DNA of 64,000 nucleotides from Aerosticca soli (GTDB lineage: Bacteria; Pseudomonadota; Gammaproteobacteria; Xanthomonadales; Rhodanobacteraceae), in the NCBI RefSeq assembly GCF_003967035.1, contig NZ_AP018560.1:1201001-1265000 (forward strand), in the 5' to 3' direction. The position numbers and the translations under genes are program-made. Under the pieces are notes generated by a model. That model had not been told where the DNA came from and ran no database searches. It saw only the letters and a list, made by a program, of their open reading frames with translations. Every line of letters starts with the position of its first letter. Within the stretch, counting starts at the first letter, position 1. Below are positions 1 to 7,493 of the stretch, in pieces.

Positions 1-30
1 GCCTGTCTGTGAGGCCATCGGTCGGCCACG

Positions 31-597
31 ATGAGCCTGCGCCTGTTCATCGCCCTGTGGCCGTCGCCGTCGGTGCGTCGGTCCGTGGCCGATACGACGG
101 CCTGGCTGCGCGGACGGCACCAGCTTCCCCCGGCACGCTGGGTGGATGCCGTGCGCTATCACGCCACGCTGGTCTTCCTCGGCAACTTTGCCCGTCCTGC
201 ACCGGCGATCGTCGAGGCGGCGACTGCTGCTCTCGCTGCCGTCGAGCTGTCGCCGTTCGTGTGGACGCTGGACCTTGCGACGAGTTTCCCCGCCCCACGC
301 CCGCCCTGGGTACTCACCGGCCGTCCGCCGCCAGCGTTGCCGGCCTTGCGCCAAAGCCTGTGGCAGATCTTGCGGGACAGCGCAGGGCTGCCGATGCCGA
401 TGCGGCCGTTCGTGCCGCATCTGACCATCGCCTATGGCCGACGGGAACGACTGCCGACGCTGCCGGTACCTGCCGTGCACTGGCAGGTCGACACGCTGGT
501 GTTGGCGGCGAGCCAGCCGGATCGGCGCGACTACGTCCACCTGGCGGAGGCCGGCTGTCAGGCTAGAAACGCCACGTGGGTTACGAGCCCTCGATAA
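31..597 (+). CDS. thpR: RNA 2',3'-cyclic phosphodiesterase (ThpR/LigT family)
   Basis: 188-residue 2H-phosphoesterase, the usual length for the family, which opens 2',3'-cyclic phosphates at RNA ends. Both signature tetrapeptides are visible: HATL at residues 44-47 and HLTI at 130-133, whose His and Thr form the twofold-symmetric active site. The ATG at 31 fits the N-terminus of the family (MSLRLFIALWP). It stands alone, and directly downstream begins a stretch of mobile-element remains. The physiological substrate is not known for most members, so only the enzyme family is claimed. Confidence 0.88.
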   Translation: MSLRLFIALWPSPSVRRSVADTTAWLRGRHQLPPARWVDAVRYHATLVFLGNFARPAPAIVEAATAALAAVELSPFVWTLDLATSFPAPRPPWVLTGRPPPALPALRQSLWQILRDSAGLPMPMRPFVPHLTIAYGRRERLPTLPVPAVHWQVDTLVLAASQPDRRDYVHLAEAGCQARNATWVTSPR

Positions 598-649
598 CCC
601 GGACCATCTCGCCATCTCGCCTGGGCATTCGTCGCACTTGCCCACCAGC

Positions 650-779
650 GGCAAGTCGCTGGGGCCGATCGGGCGCGTCCCGTCAGCGGAAGCCGAAGCG
701 GCTTACATCGGCAACAAGCCGGTCAGGCCTAGGCGGCTGACTCAAACCAAACGGCCTCCAAGAAAGTCGGGGCGGTTCA
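650..779 (+). mobile_element. IS3-family insertion sequence remnant (right end)
   Basis: Read on the plus strand, this stretch encodes the end of an IS3-family transposase: GPIGRVPSAEAEAAY resembles the conserved C-terminal PIGxxPxAEAExxY of that family. It finishes in a terminal sequence that reads TGAACCGCCCCGAC on the minus strand, which I recognise from memory as the inverted-repeat end of IS3-type elements. The rest of the transposase and the other end are absent. The boundary at 779/780 cuts into a short minus-strand reading frame that follows the DUF6127 pseudogene. Confidence 0.6.
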
Positions 780-792
780 GTGTCTCGATCAT
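742..792 (-). pseudogene. Start of a phage-type gene cut by the IS end
   Basis: An ATG at 792 overlaps the restored stop of the DUF6127 pseudogene (ATGA), the usual coupling in phage operons. It encodes only MIETL before the sequence becomes the IS terminal repeat, and the frame then closes at 742. The natural reading is that the following gene of a prophage cassette was interrupted by the IS3-family element and its remainder lost. What it encoded cannot be told from five residues. Confidence 0.35.
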
Positions 793-1048
793 TGCGGGCC
801 TCCCATCAGCTTCAACTTGATGGCGGCCTCACCAGCAGCGCGGCCAGGATGCCGGTGGTCTGCCAGACCCTGCGGCGGGCCTCGCGGCAGGCTTCGAGCA
901 GGTCGCGCAGTTCGCCGATGTTACGCGCGGCGTGGCCGTTTTCCAGGCCAAGGTGGGGCAGCAGGCGCTCGGCTCCGCGTTCGGCGGCACGGTAGAGCAG
1001 TTCGTCGAACTCCTCGCGGCGCAAGAGCAGCAGGGTCTCGACGAGCAC
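789..1048 (-). pseudogene. DUF6127-like phage protein, frameshifted near its C-terminus
   Basis: The minus-strand frame starting at GTG 1048 reads as a small phage-associated protein of the DUF6127 type: RREEFDELLYRAAERGA, then NIGELRDLLEACREARR, then a start of hydrophobic residues. The open frame ends early at 812 with an unrelated tail, but one base out of register the sequence continues GEAAIKLKLMGGPQ to a stop at 789. That matches the short transmembrane-plus-KLK end I expect for this family. A single-nucleotide frameshift is the simplest explanation. The family assignment is from memory and unverified. Confidence 0.45.
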
Positions 1049-1134
1049 AGGTTGTTGTTCGGCTTGGCGGTTGATCCGCCGGCGCTGTGGGATGAGCAGC
1101 GCGAAAGAGTCGGTCTCTGAGGCGAAGATGCACC

Positions 1135-1638
1135 TCAGCTCAACATGCCCTTGAGATCCTTGAGCATCAGGAACAGATGGTACGGGTCAGTCGGGCTGGG
1201 CTCGAATTCCCACCATTCGTACCACTGCCGCGCCGCATCGTCCTTGGCATGGACCAGCAGGCAGCGAATGCCGGCGATGTCGGCGGCCTGTGCGGTGCGC
1301 AGCAGCGCATCCTTGAGCAAGGCCTGGCCCAGACCTTTGCGCTGATGCGCCTTGTCCACCGCGAGCCGGGCCAGGATCATGACCGGTACCGGGTGACGCG
1401 CCAGCCCCTTCATCACTCTTGCCGGCGCGGCCTCCGGATCGACACTGCCGACGGCGAGGCTGTAGAAGCCGACCACCACGTCGCTCTGGCAGCAGACGTA
1501 GGTCTGCGCGCTGTTGGCTTTCTGGTTGACGAGCGCGTAGCGCTGCAGGAACTGGTTCAGCGCGGCCTGGCCGCAGTCGAACGCATCGACCTGATCCGTC
1601 GCCGCCAGCTTTCGAACGGGTGAGTAGCCATTGCTCAA
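1135..1638 (-). CDS. GNAT-family toxin of a TacAT-type toxin-antitoxin pair
   Basis: 167-residue GNAT acetyltransferase of the TacT/AtaT/ItaT group, toxins that acetylate the amino group of aminoacyl-tRNAs and block translation. Visible features are the N-terminal FDCGQAALNQFL, the acetyl-CoA loop QRKGLG at 99-104, and the C-terminal ARQWYEWWEFEPSP holding the conserved tyrosine (Y140). The start is TTG at 1638, whose TTGA overlaps the antitoxin stop, so translation is probably coupled. The DUF1778 gene immediately upstream makes the toxin assignment strong; which tRNA is the target cannot be read. Confidence 0.85.
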   Translation of the reverse strand: MSNGYSPVRKLAATDQVDAFDCGQAALNQFLQRYALVNQKANSAQTYVCCQSDVVVGFYSLAVGSVDPEAAPARVMKGLARHPVPVMILARLAVDKAHQRKGLGQALLKDALLRTAQAADIAGIRCLLVHAKDDAARQWYEWWEFEPSPTDPYHLFLMLKDLKGMLS

Positions 1639-1913
1639 CCCAGCACCCCAGGTTCACGCAGCAACTTTTTCAGGCGCGGCTTGGCTTTTACCGGCCGATC
1701 CAGCGCTTCCTGGAACGCCTGCCACTGCGCCTCGTCGAGCACGAACTGGCGACGATCCGCCAGCGTCTGCGCGGCTGCCGTCACGCCTGCGTCGAGCAGG
1801 AACTCGCTGACGTTCTTGTGGCAGGCGCGCGCGGCCTCCTGCAGCAGCTGCTTGACCGGCGTACTGGCACGAACGTCGATGCGTTCGGTTTTTGGAAGAT
1901 TCAGGGTGCTCAT
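1635..1913 (-). CDS. DUF1778 (TacA-like) antitoxin
   Basis: 92-residue ribbon-helix-helix antitoxin: the N-terminal strand TERIDVRAST is followed by two helices ending NVSEFLLDAGV, and a C-terminal toxin-binding tail that includes DEAQWQAFQEALDRP, the typical DUF1778 signature. It lies first in the operon and overlaps the toxin start by 4 nt. A strong ribosome binding site (GGAGGGG) precedes the ATG. Antitoxins of this family repress their own promoter together with the toxin. Confidence 0.87.
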   Translation of the reverse strand: MSTLNLPKTERIDVRASTPVKQLLQEAARACHKNVSEFLLDAGVTAAAQTLADRRQFVLDEAQWQAFQEALDRPVKAKPRLKKLLREPGVLG

Positions 1914-1945
1914 GGTGCCCCTCCGGACTGATCTTGAATGCCCTT

Positions 1946-1975
1946 ATTGTACTTGTCCGGACGTTGTCGTGACAA
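1946..1975 (-). promoter_or_regulatory. Promoter and probable operator of the toxin-antitoxin operon
   Basis: On the minus strand, TTGTCA (1970-1975) and TACAAT (1946-1951) are separated by 18 nt, a good sigma-70 promoter for the antitoxin start at 1913. The 6-bp palindrome TCCGGA occurs at 1956-1961 inside the spacer and again at 1922-1927 next to the Shine-Dalgarno sequence. It is a likely repeated half-site for the ribbon-helix-helix antitoxin. The promoter elements are seen directly; the operator role is inferred. Confidence 0.55.
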
Positions 1976-1980
1976 ATGAT

Positions 1981-2311
1981 CTCTGCTGTCAGCCATCCAG
2001 GTGCATCCCATCCGTGTTGCAATGTGCCGGTAGAACTCGACAGCTACCGACAAAACGCAACCACAGCGTTTCCTTCGCCACCCGATGCTGCAATCCAAGC
2101 GCTCGATTCGACCGCGCGTAACTCTTTGATCTGTATGGCGCTGCCTTATGGCCTTTGCGGACTTCGGGCCAGTTTCAGGGAGCGAGGTCGGAGCGAGGAA
2201 TGACCAGGAGAGAGTGGAATGTGGCCCGGAACGGGCCGAGACGCCGACCGGCGAAGTCCGCAGGCTTCCGCAGGAACCCCCAACAACACGCGGGAACCGG
2301 CGCGATCAGAC
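1981..2311. other. Intergenic stretch between TA promoter and tmRNA terminator
   Basis: No convincing gene, RNA or repeat was seen in these 330 bases. Short open frames exist but lack family signatures and a plausible ribosome binding site. It lies immediately past the 3' end of ssrA, a common integration site, so it may be leftover island sequence. I found no second copy of the tmRNA 3' end in the window that would mark an attachment site. Confidence 0.5.
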
Positions 2312-2313
2312 AA

Positions 2314-2344
2314 GAAAAAACCCCAACCGAGAACGGTTGGGGTT
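2314..2344 (-). terminator. Rho-independent terminator of ssrA
   Basis: Perfect 11-bp stem AACCCCAACCG / CGGTTGGGGTT (2319-2329 with 2334-2344) and a 4-nt loop. In the minus orientation it is followed by a run of U (plus-strand A run 2314-2320). It lies 8 nt past the CCA end of the tmRNA. Confidence 0.9.
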
Positions 2345-2351
2345 TCATTAT

Positions 2352-2702
<351 letters not shown>

Positions 2703-2761
2703 GGGGAAACGATGGAACCAGACAAGGCACTATATGCGGCATCGATAGCCAAGTTCAAGGC

Positions 2762-3250
<489 letters not shown>

Positions 3251-3312
3251 GTCGTTACACTAGCCGCTGCTGTCGCGTCCGAAGCGGTCGCGATGAGATC
3301 GATGGAGGAGAC

Positions 3313-3741
3313 GTGATCGAGATCCGTCGCAGCGCGCTGGTGGGTTATTCGGCGGCGCAGATGTTCGACCTGGTCAATGACGTTGAAGCATATCCGAAGC
3401 GTTTTGCCTGGTGTGCCGCCGCAAAAATCCTGGAGGCGCAGGGCGATATGCAGGTCGTGCGGCTCGATCTCAAGTTCGCGGGGCTGCGTCAGAGCTTCAC
3501 CACGCGCAATCGTGCCGAGCGCCCGCTGCGGCTGCACATGCAACTGGTGCGTGGTCCTTTCAGCCATCTCGAGGGGCTGTGGGCGTTCCAGCCGCTCGGT
3601 GAGGATGGCTGCAAGGTCTCTCTGGCGCTGGACTTTGAATACACGGGGCTCGGTGCCAGCGCGCTGCGGTTGGGCTTTCAGGCCTTGGCCAACCGCATGG
3701 TGGATGATTTCAGCAAGGCGGCCCGGCAAGTCTATGGCTGA
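3313..3741 (+). CDS. ratA: RatA/COQ10-family START-domain protein
   Basis: 142-residue START/SRPBCC protein that fills the whole domain (MIEIRRSALVGYSAAQMFDL, VNDVEAYPKRFAWC, and the C-terminal helix ALANRMVDDFSKAARQVYG). Bacterial homologues were first described as RatA, a toxin that blocks 70S association, but they resemble COQ10, a ubiquinone-binding chaperone. The conserved position between smpB and rnfH is seen across gammaproteobacteria. There is no antitoxin signature, so a quinone-related housekeeping role is as likely. Its stop overlaps the rnfH start by 8 nt. Confidence 0.85.
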   Translation: MIEIRRSALVGYSAAQMFDLVNDVEAYPKRFAWCAAAKILEAQGDMQVVRLDLKFAGLRQSFTTRNRAERPLRLHMQLVRGPFSHLEGLWAFQPLGEDGCKVSLALDFEYTGLGASALRLGFQALANRMVDDFSKAARQVYG

Positions 3742-4000
3742 GGCGCAGCTCACCATCGAGGTCGTTTTCGCCGGTCCGCAGATCCAGCAGAAAAAAAGTT
3801 TGCTGGTCCCGGCCGGAACCACCGCGGTCGAGGCGATCGCCCTGGCGGGGTGGCGTGACCTTGCGATGCCCTGGCGGGTAGGCATCCATGCCCGACCGGT
3901 CGCTCCCGATCATCGGCTTGCCGACGGCGATCGGCTGGAAATCTACCGGCCGCTCATGTGCGACCCGCGCGAAGCACGCCGCCGGCGCGCCGCACGTTAG
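3734..4000 (+). CDS. rnfH: RnfH-family ubiquitin-like protein
   Basis: 88-residue beta-grasp protein of the RnfH (UPF0125) family: VEVVFAGP-like opening, AGTTAVEAIALAG, and the near-invariant GDRLEIYRPLMCDPREARRRRA end. The start at ATG 3734 overlaps the end of ratA by 8 nt, so the two are translationally coupled as in many relatives. The biochemical role is unknown; the name comes from clusters with Rnf electron-transport genes in other bacteria, which are not seen here. Confidence 0.88.
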   Translation: MAEAQLTIEVVFAGPQIQQKKSLLVPAGTTAVEAIALAGWRDLAMPWRVGIHARPVAPDHRLADGDRLEIYRPLMCDPREARRRRAAR

Positions 4001-4009
4001 CCGCTCGCC

Positions 4010-4462
4010 TTACGGCTTGTCGGTGCCCTGGCCGCCGTCACTGCCGCTGCTGCCGCCGCCGGAGGTGCTCTTGTCGCCCTGGGTTTCCTCGACCGGGTAG
4101 GTCGCGCGGTATTTCTCGCTGGCCTTGAGCAGCTGCTCGGCATCGGGCGCGAAGAAATCACCCTCGGTGCGGGCAAGCGTGTCGTTGTTGAAGGTCAGCT
4201 TGAAGCTGCGGATGGTGATCGGTCCGCCGCGGTGCTGCTGGGTGGAAACGTAGTTCCAGTGATCCTGATCGAACGGCGAGACCACGGAAGGCGAGCCCAA
4301 GAGCACGAGCACCTGCCGCTTGGTCATGCCCGGCTTGAGCTGGTCGACCGCCTTTTTGTCCAGCAGGTTGCCCTGATGGATGTCCGGGACATAGACCAGA
4401 TGACAGCCCGCCAGCGCCATGGCGAGCAGGGCAGGGCCAAGCGTGCGAAGCGACTTGTGCAT
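4010..4462 (-). CDS. bamE: Outer membrane assembly lipoprotein BamE
   Basis: 150-residue lipoprotein: signal peptide with lipobox LAGC near residue 19, then the SmpA/OmlA fold, with QGNLLDKKAVDQLKPGMTKR and VLVLLGSPSVVSPFDQDHWNY, both hallmarks of BamE. It stabilises the BamABCD machine that inserts beta-barrels in the outer membrane. I take ATG 4462 as start because it gives a normal signal sequence; an upstream in-frame ATG at 4486 would add eight charged residues. The Gly/Ser-rich C-terminal extension is longer than in E. coli. It is divergent from fur, as in Pseudomonas and Xanthomonas. Confidence 0.93.
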   Translation of the reverse strand: MHKSLRTLGPALLAMALAGCHLVYVPDIHQGNLLDKKAVDQLKPGMTKRQVLVLLGSPSVVSPFDQDHWNYVSTQQHRGGPITIRSFKLTFNNDTLARTEGDFFAPDAEQLLKASEKYRATYPVEETQGDKSTSGGGSSGSDGGQGTDKP

Positions 4463-4535
4463 ACGGCATGCATCCCGGATCCTCAACGGCCGGATGATAC
4501 ACTAGCCGCCGATGTCGGCGTCGCGGGGAAACGCA

Positions 4536-4949
4536 ATGGAACAGGAATCGCGCGAATTGCGTCGGGTCGGCCTCAAGGTGACCCACCCGCGCATGCGCAT
4601 CCTGCAGCTCTTCGAGGAAGATGGCGAGCGTCATTTCACGGCCGAAGACATCTACAAGCGGCTCCTGGCGGACCAGGAAGACATCGGCCTTGCCACCGTC
4701 TACCGGGTGCTGACCCAGTTCGAGGCGGCCGGCATCCTGATCAAGCACAATTTCGAGGGCGGCCAGGCCGTCTACGAGCTGGACCGCGGTCGTCACCATG
4801 ACCACATGATCGACGTCGACACCGGCAAGGTGATCGAGTTCGTCAGCGAGGAGATCGAACGCCTGCAGCGGGAGATCGCGGCCAAGCACGGTTACGTGCT
4901 CGAGGACCACAGCCTGGTCCTCTACGTACGGGCCAAGCGTCCGAAATAG
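4536..4949 (+). CDS. fur: Ferric uptake regulator Fur
   Basis: 137-residue iron-responsive repressor. The winged helix (LKVTHPRMRILQLF, then GLATVYRVLTQFEAAGI) is followed by the metal-binding dimerisation domain with HHDH at 87-90. The C-terminal CxxC pair that binds structural zinc in E. coli Fur is replaced by DVDTGKVIEF, so this Fur must fold without that zinc site. ATG 4536 is preferred over 4512, because a likely -10 (TACACT, 4498-4503) would place the transcript start close to 4512. It is divergent from bamE across a 73-bp gap. Confidence 0.94.
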   Translation: MEQESRELRRVGLKVTHPRMRILQLFEEDGERHFTAEDIYKRLLADQEDIGLATVYRVLTQFEAAGILIKHNFEGGQAVYELDRGRHHDHMIDVDTGKVIEFVSEEIERLQREIAAKHGYVLEDHSLVLYVRAKRPK

Positions 4950-4956
4950 CGGACAG

Positions 4957-4992
4957 AAAAAAGCCGCGGGTGGACTCCTGTCCTCCCACGGC
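4957..4992 (-). terminator. Intrinsic terminator of the candidate small RNA
   Basis: Minus-strand stem GCCGTGGG/CCCGCGGC (4985-4992 with 4963-4970) continues after an A-A mismatch into GGAC/GTCC closed by the loop AGGA. It is followed by six U (4957-4962). The U run exists only on the minus strand, so it does not serve fur, which ends at 4949 on the other strand. The AGGA loop makes the terminator itself a potential CsrA site. Confidence 0.8.
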
Positions 4993-5150
4993 TGGCCGGT
5001 TGCACGTTGCCTGAAACGCGAATTGCTCGCCGTGTTCGAGGCTTCCTGCGACCGGTGGAACGGCTCCTGCCATTCCCTTCAGGACCCGCCGTCCCCACGG
5101 CTGTCCTGACGCATCACCTCGCGGTGATGGCTCCCCCACATCGATGACAC
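4957..5150 (-). ncRNA. Candidate CsrA/RsmA-binding small RNA (CsrB/RsmZ-like)
   Basis: A non-coding minus-strand transcript of about 190 nt is predicted between the histidine kinase stop and fur. Its hairpins are CATCACC-GCGA-GGTGATG (5112-5129); TCAGGAC..GTCCTGA enclosing GCCGT-GGGG-ACGGC (5079-5109); an 8-bp stem with loop AGGA (5057-5076); and the terminator stem, also with loop AGGA (4963-4992). About nine GGA triplets occur, several exposed in loops, which is the architecture of RNAs that titrate CsrA/RsmA. TAGCAT (5152-5157) is a possible -10 element. No sequence match to 6S, 4.5S or RNase P RNA was recognised. The start is approximate and the function inferred; it could instead be a structured 3' UTR of the kinase. 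Confidence 0.55.
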
Positions 5151-5182
5151 AATGCTAACGGGCCTTTCACGTCGCCGGTATC

Positions 5183-5193
5183 GGAAAAATTCC
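5183..5193 (-). promoter_or_regulatory. Inverted repeat upstream of the candidate small RNA
   Basis: GGAATTTTTCC, an A/T-centred inverted repeat (GGAA-TTT-TTCC) in otherwise GC-rich DNA, overlaps the last base of the histidine kinase gene. It lies about 30 bp upstream of the putative -10 TAGCAT, where a -35 element should be but none is recognisable. This is where a class II activator would sit. A NarL-family regulator is encoded nearby (6846-7484) and is the obvious candidate. The inverted repeat is seen directly; the rest is inference. Confidence 0.4.
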
Positions 5194-6791
5194 TAGTCCC
5201 GGCCCCTTTGCCATGACGGGGGTGGCTGTCCCACCAGAAGGATGCGCAGATGGGTGCCGGCGCTCTCGCGGCGCACCGTAAATAGGCCGCCCAAGGCCAG
5301 GACGCGGTCGCGCATCCCTTGCAGGCCCCGGCCGCCGCGAGGCAGGGGCTCGGGCAGGCCCACGCCGTCATCGCGAATGTCGAGCAGGGCGAGCACGGCG
5401 CCATGGCGCCGACCTATGCGCAGCCTGAAGCGAAAAGAGCCGGCGCCGGCATGACGGACTGCATTGGTCGCGCTTTCCTGGACCAGCCGATAGATGGTGT
5501 TGCCGGTTTCCTCGTCCAGCAGACGGGCGTCGCCGTGCAGCTGGCAGGTGTACTGCATGCCCGCGGCGTGCAGGAGTTCGCGGATCGGCCCTTCCTCGAG
5601 GGCGCGGAACAGGCCGAACTCGTCGAGCACGGCGGGCCGCAGATCGTCCATCACCCGATGCAGCACGCGGCGCATGTGCACCAGGATGGCGTGGATCGAG
5701 GTGCCCAGATCGTCGATGCCGGCGCTGCGCAGGCGACCTTCGACGAGCTTGAGCCGGGTCTGGATGGCGGCGATGTTCTGGCCGAATTCGTCGTGCAGTT
5801 CGGCCGCCAGATGGCGGCGCAGGTTTTCCTCGCTCTGCAGGTTGCCGCGCGCGGCCTGGCGCAGTTGGCGGGTCAGCCGGTCCAGCCGGCGATTGGCGGC
5901 TTCCAGGCGCCGGTTCTGCTCGGCCAGGCGTACGCTGGTGCGGCGCAAGGCATCGCAGGCCGAGCCCAGCATCAGCGCGCCGGTGCCGGCAATGGCGAGA
6001 AACAGGTGGCTGAAGGTCTCCACCGGCCGGCCCAGGCTGTGGTCGACCGTCGCCAGCGTCAGGCTGGTGATCGACAGCGCCAGGCTGGCGCCGCGCCATC
6101 CGTGCCTGAAGGCGAAGAACAGCACCGGGGCGAGGGCGAGCACGCGGGCCAGCTGCGGCTGCGGGGCGCCGTGTCTTGCCAGCATGAGCAGGAGGGCGAT
6201 GGTCGGCAGCATGACCAGCATGCCGTCCATGAGCAGCGCGGCCAGTGCGCGCGGACTGGGGCGTGCGCGGGCCAGCATGACCACCAGCGGCGCCACCAGC
6301 AAGGTGCCGACGTAATGGTCGAGCATCTGCTGGCCGAGCCAGTTCCAGATCATGTCTGAGACGGCGACCTGGTGGATCAGCGACAAGGTGGTCGCTTCCA
6401 CGGCGGCGGTCGCCGCGATCGCCAGCACGATCGACAAGAAAAGGCGCGTGGTGTCTTCCGGCGTGCGCAGGCTGGCCCGCAGGCTCGCGCGACGCAGGAT
6501 GGCGAGCACCGCGGCGACAGTCAGCGGCACCGGCAGATCGCCGGCCAGGAAGGTCAGCCAGTCCCATCCTCGATGGACAGTGTGAAGATCGACCAGCGCC
6601 GTGGCGACCAGCTCGCCCCCGAGCAGCCAGGGCCATTGCCGCAGCGGCGTGACCAGCAGCACCGCGAAGCGCAGCCCGAACGGCAGCATCCAGCGGAACC
6701 GCTCGGCGGGCCCGAGGGCAAACCACAACAGGGCATAGACCGCGCCCGACAGGGGGCCTTCAAGGCGCGAGGGCGGGCTTTTCGCGGACAT
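5193..6791 (-). CDS. MASE1-like sensor histidine kinase (HisKA_3, NarL-type system)
   Basis: 532-residue membrane kinase. Residues 15-280 hold about eight hydrophobic segments resembling the MASE1 sensor domain, and a coiled linker follows at 285-320. The HisKA_3 box LAAELHDEFGQNIAAIQTRL carries the phospho-accepting H333, and the HATPase has the N-box RLVQESATNAVRHA and G-boxes DIRDDGVGLP and GRGLQGMRDRV. The start at ATG 6791 leaves a 54-bp divergent gap to its probable partner regulator. The ligand is unknown. The stop is followed by the inverted repeat and the candidate small RNA on the same strand, so kinase read-through into the RNA is possible. Confidence 0.88.
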   Translation of the reverse strand: MSAKSPPSRLEGPLSGAVYALLWFALGPAERFRWMLPFGLRFAVLLVTPLRQWPWLLGGELVATALVDLHTVHRGWDWLTFLAGDLPVPLTVAAVLAILRRASLRASLRTPEDTTRLFLSIVLAIAATAAVEATTLSLIHQVAVSDMIWNWLGQQMLDHYVGTLLVAPLVVMLARARPSPRALAALLMDGMLVMLPTIALLLMLARHGAPQPQLARVLALAPVLFFAFRHGWRGASLALSITSLTLATVDHSLGRPVETFSHLFLAIAGTGALMLGSACDALRRTSVRLAEQNRRLEAANRRLDRLTRQLRQAARGNLQSEENLRRHLAAELHDEFGQNIAAIQTRLKLVEGRLRSAGIDDLGTSIHAILVHMRRVLHRVMDDLRPAVLDEFGLFRALEEGPIRELLHAAGMQYTCQLHGDARLLDEETGNTIYRLVQESATNAVRHAGAGSFRFRLRIGRRHGAVLALLDIRDDGVGLPEPLPRGGRGLQGMRDRVLALGGLFTVRRESAGTHLRILLVGQPPPSWQRGRD

Positions 6792-6845
6792 GCCGGAATG
6801 GTACATGTGGACTTGCGGCTTCCCGGACGGCGGATTTTTCAGACC

Positions 6846-7484
6846 ATGTGCAGCATTGTTCTGGTCGATGACCATGCGATCGTGCGCGAGGGCTTCAAGC
6901 GGCTCATCGAGCAGGAGGCGGATTTCGTCGTCGTGGCCGAATGCCGCTGCGCGGAAGAGGCTGTCGAGGCGATCGGCCAGCATCGGCCGGACCTGGTCGC
7001 GCTGGATCTTTCCCTGCCCGACGGCAGCGGGCTGCCGCTGCTCGAGCACCTGCGCAGCGTGGCGCCGGCCACCCGCATCGTGGTGCTCAGCATGCATGAC
7101 AGCGAGCCCTACGTGACCGAGGCGCTGCGCCGTGGCGCGAGCGGTTACGTCACCAAGGGCACGGCGCCGGAGGAACTCATCGCCGGTCTGCGGGCGGTGA
7201 TGGACGGGACGTGTTTCTTGAGTTCGGACCTGCGCCAGCGCCGTGCGGCCCGGCCGGCCGCGGCGCTGGATCCGCTGGCGCGACTCACCGCTCGCGAGCG
7301 CGAGGTGTTCCTGCTGCTGGCCGCCGGACGGACGCCCAAGCAGGCGGCCGCCGAGCTCGGCGTCGGCCAGAAAACGGTCTACATCCATCGCGCCAGCCTG
7401 ATGGGCAAGCTCGGTGCGGGTTCGGAGCTGGATCTCTACCGGCTGGCGGTCGAACGCGGGCTGCTGCCGCGCCCGCCGGGGTGA
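6846..7484 (+). CDS. NarL/UhpA-family response regulator
   Basis: 212-residue regulator: receiver domain with phospho-acceptor D54 in LVALDLSLPDG, acidic pair VDDH at 7-10 and K104, followed by a LuxR-type helix-turn-helix at about 147-190 (LTAREREVFLLLAAG, TPKQAAAELGVGQKTVYIHR). It is the same architecture as GacA, UhpA and NarL. Transcribed divergently from the MASE1 kinase with only 54 bp between starts, so the two are very likely cognate and co-regulated. The small-RNA promoter next to the kinase is a plausible target, but this is not shown. Confidence 0.92.
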   Translation: MCSIVLVDDHAIVREGFKRLIEQEADFVVVAECRCAEEAVEAIGQHRPDLVALDLSLPDGSGLPLLEHLRSVAPATRIVVLSMHDSEPYVTEALRRGASGYVTKGTAPEELIAGLRAVMDGTCFLSSDLRQRRAARPAAALDPLARLTAREREVFLLLAAGRTPKQAAAELGVGQKTVYIHRASLMGKLGAGSELDLYRLAVERGLLPRPPG

Positions 7485-7493
7485 GCGTTTTTT

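Noticed and set aside
3313-3741. ratA read as the toxin of a toxin-antitoxin system
   Set aside because: Its partner rnfH is a conserved housekeeping-type gene rather than an antitoxin, and the protein resembles COQ10; only the family name is kept.
4957-5150. 6S, 4.5S (SRP) or RNase P RNA as identity of the candidate small RNA
   Set aside because: The SRP segment GGTCAGGTCCGGAAGG, the RNase P core GAGGAAAGTCC and a long 6S-type rod with a central bubble are all absent.
6791-7388. Extension of the MASE1 kinase upstream of 6791
   Set aside because: The frame stays open but runs antisense over the response regulator; MSAKSPPSRLEG at 6791 gives a sensible kinase start and a normal divergent gap.
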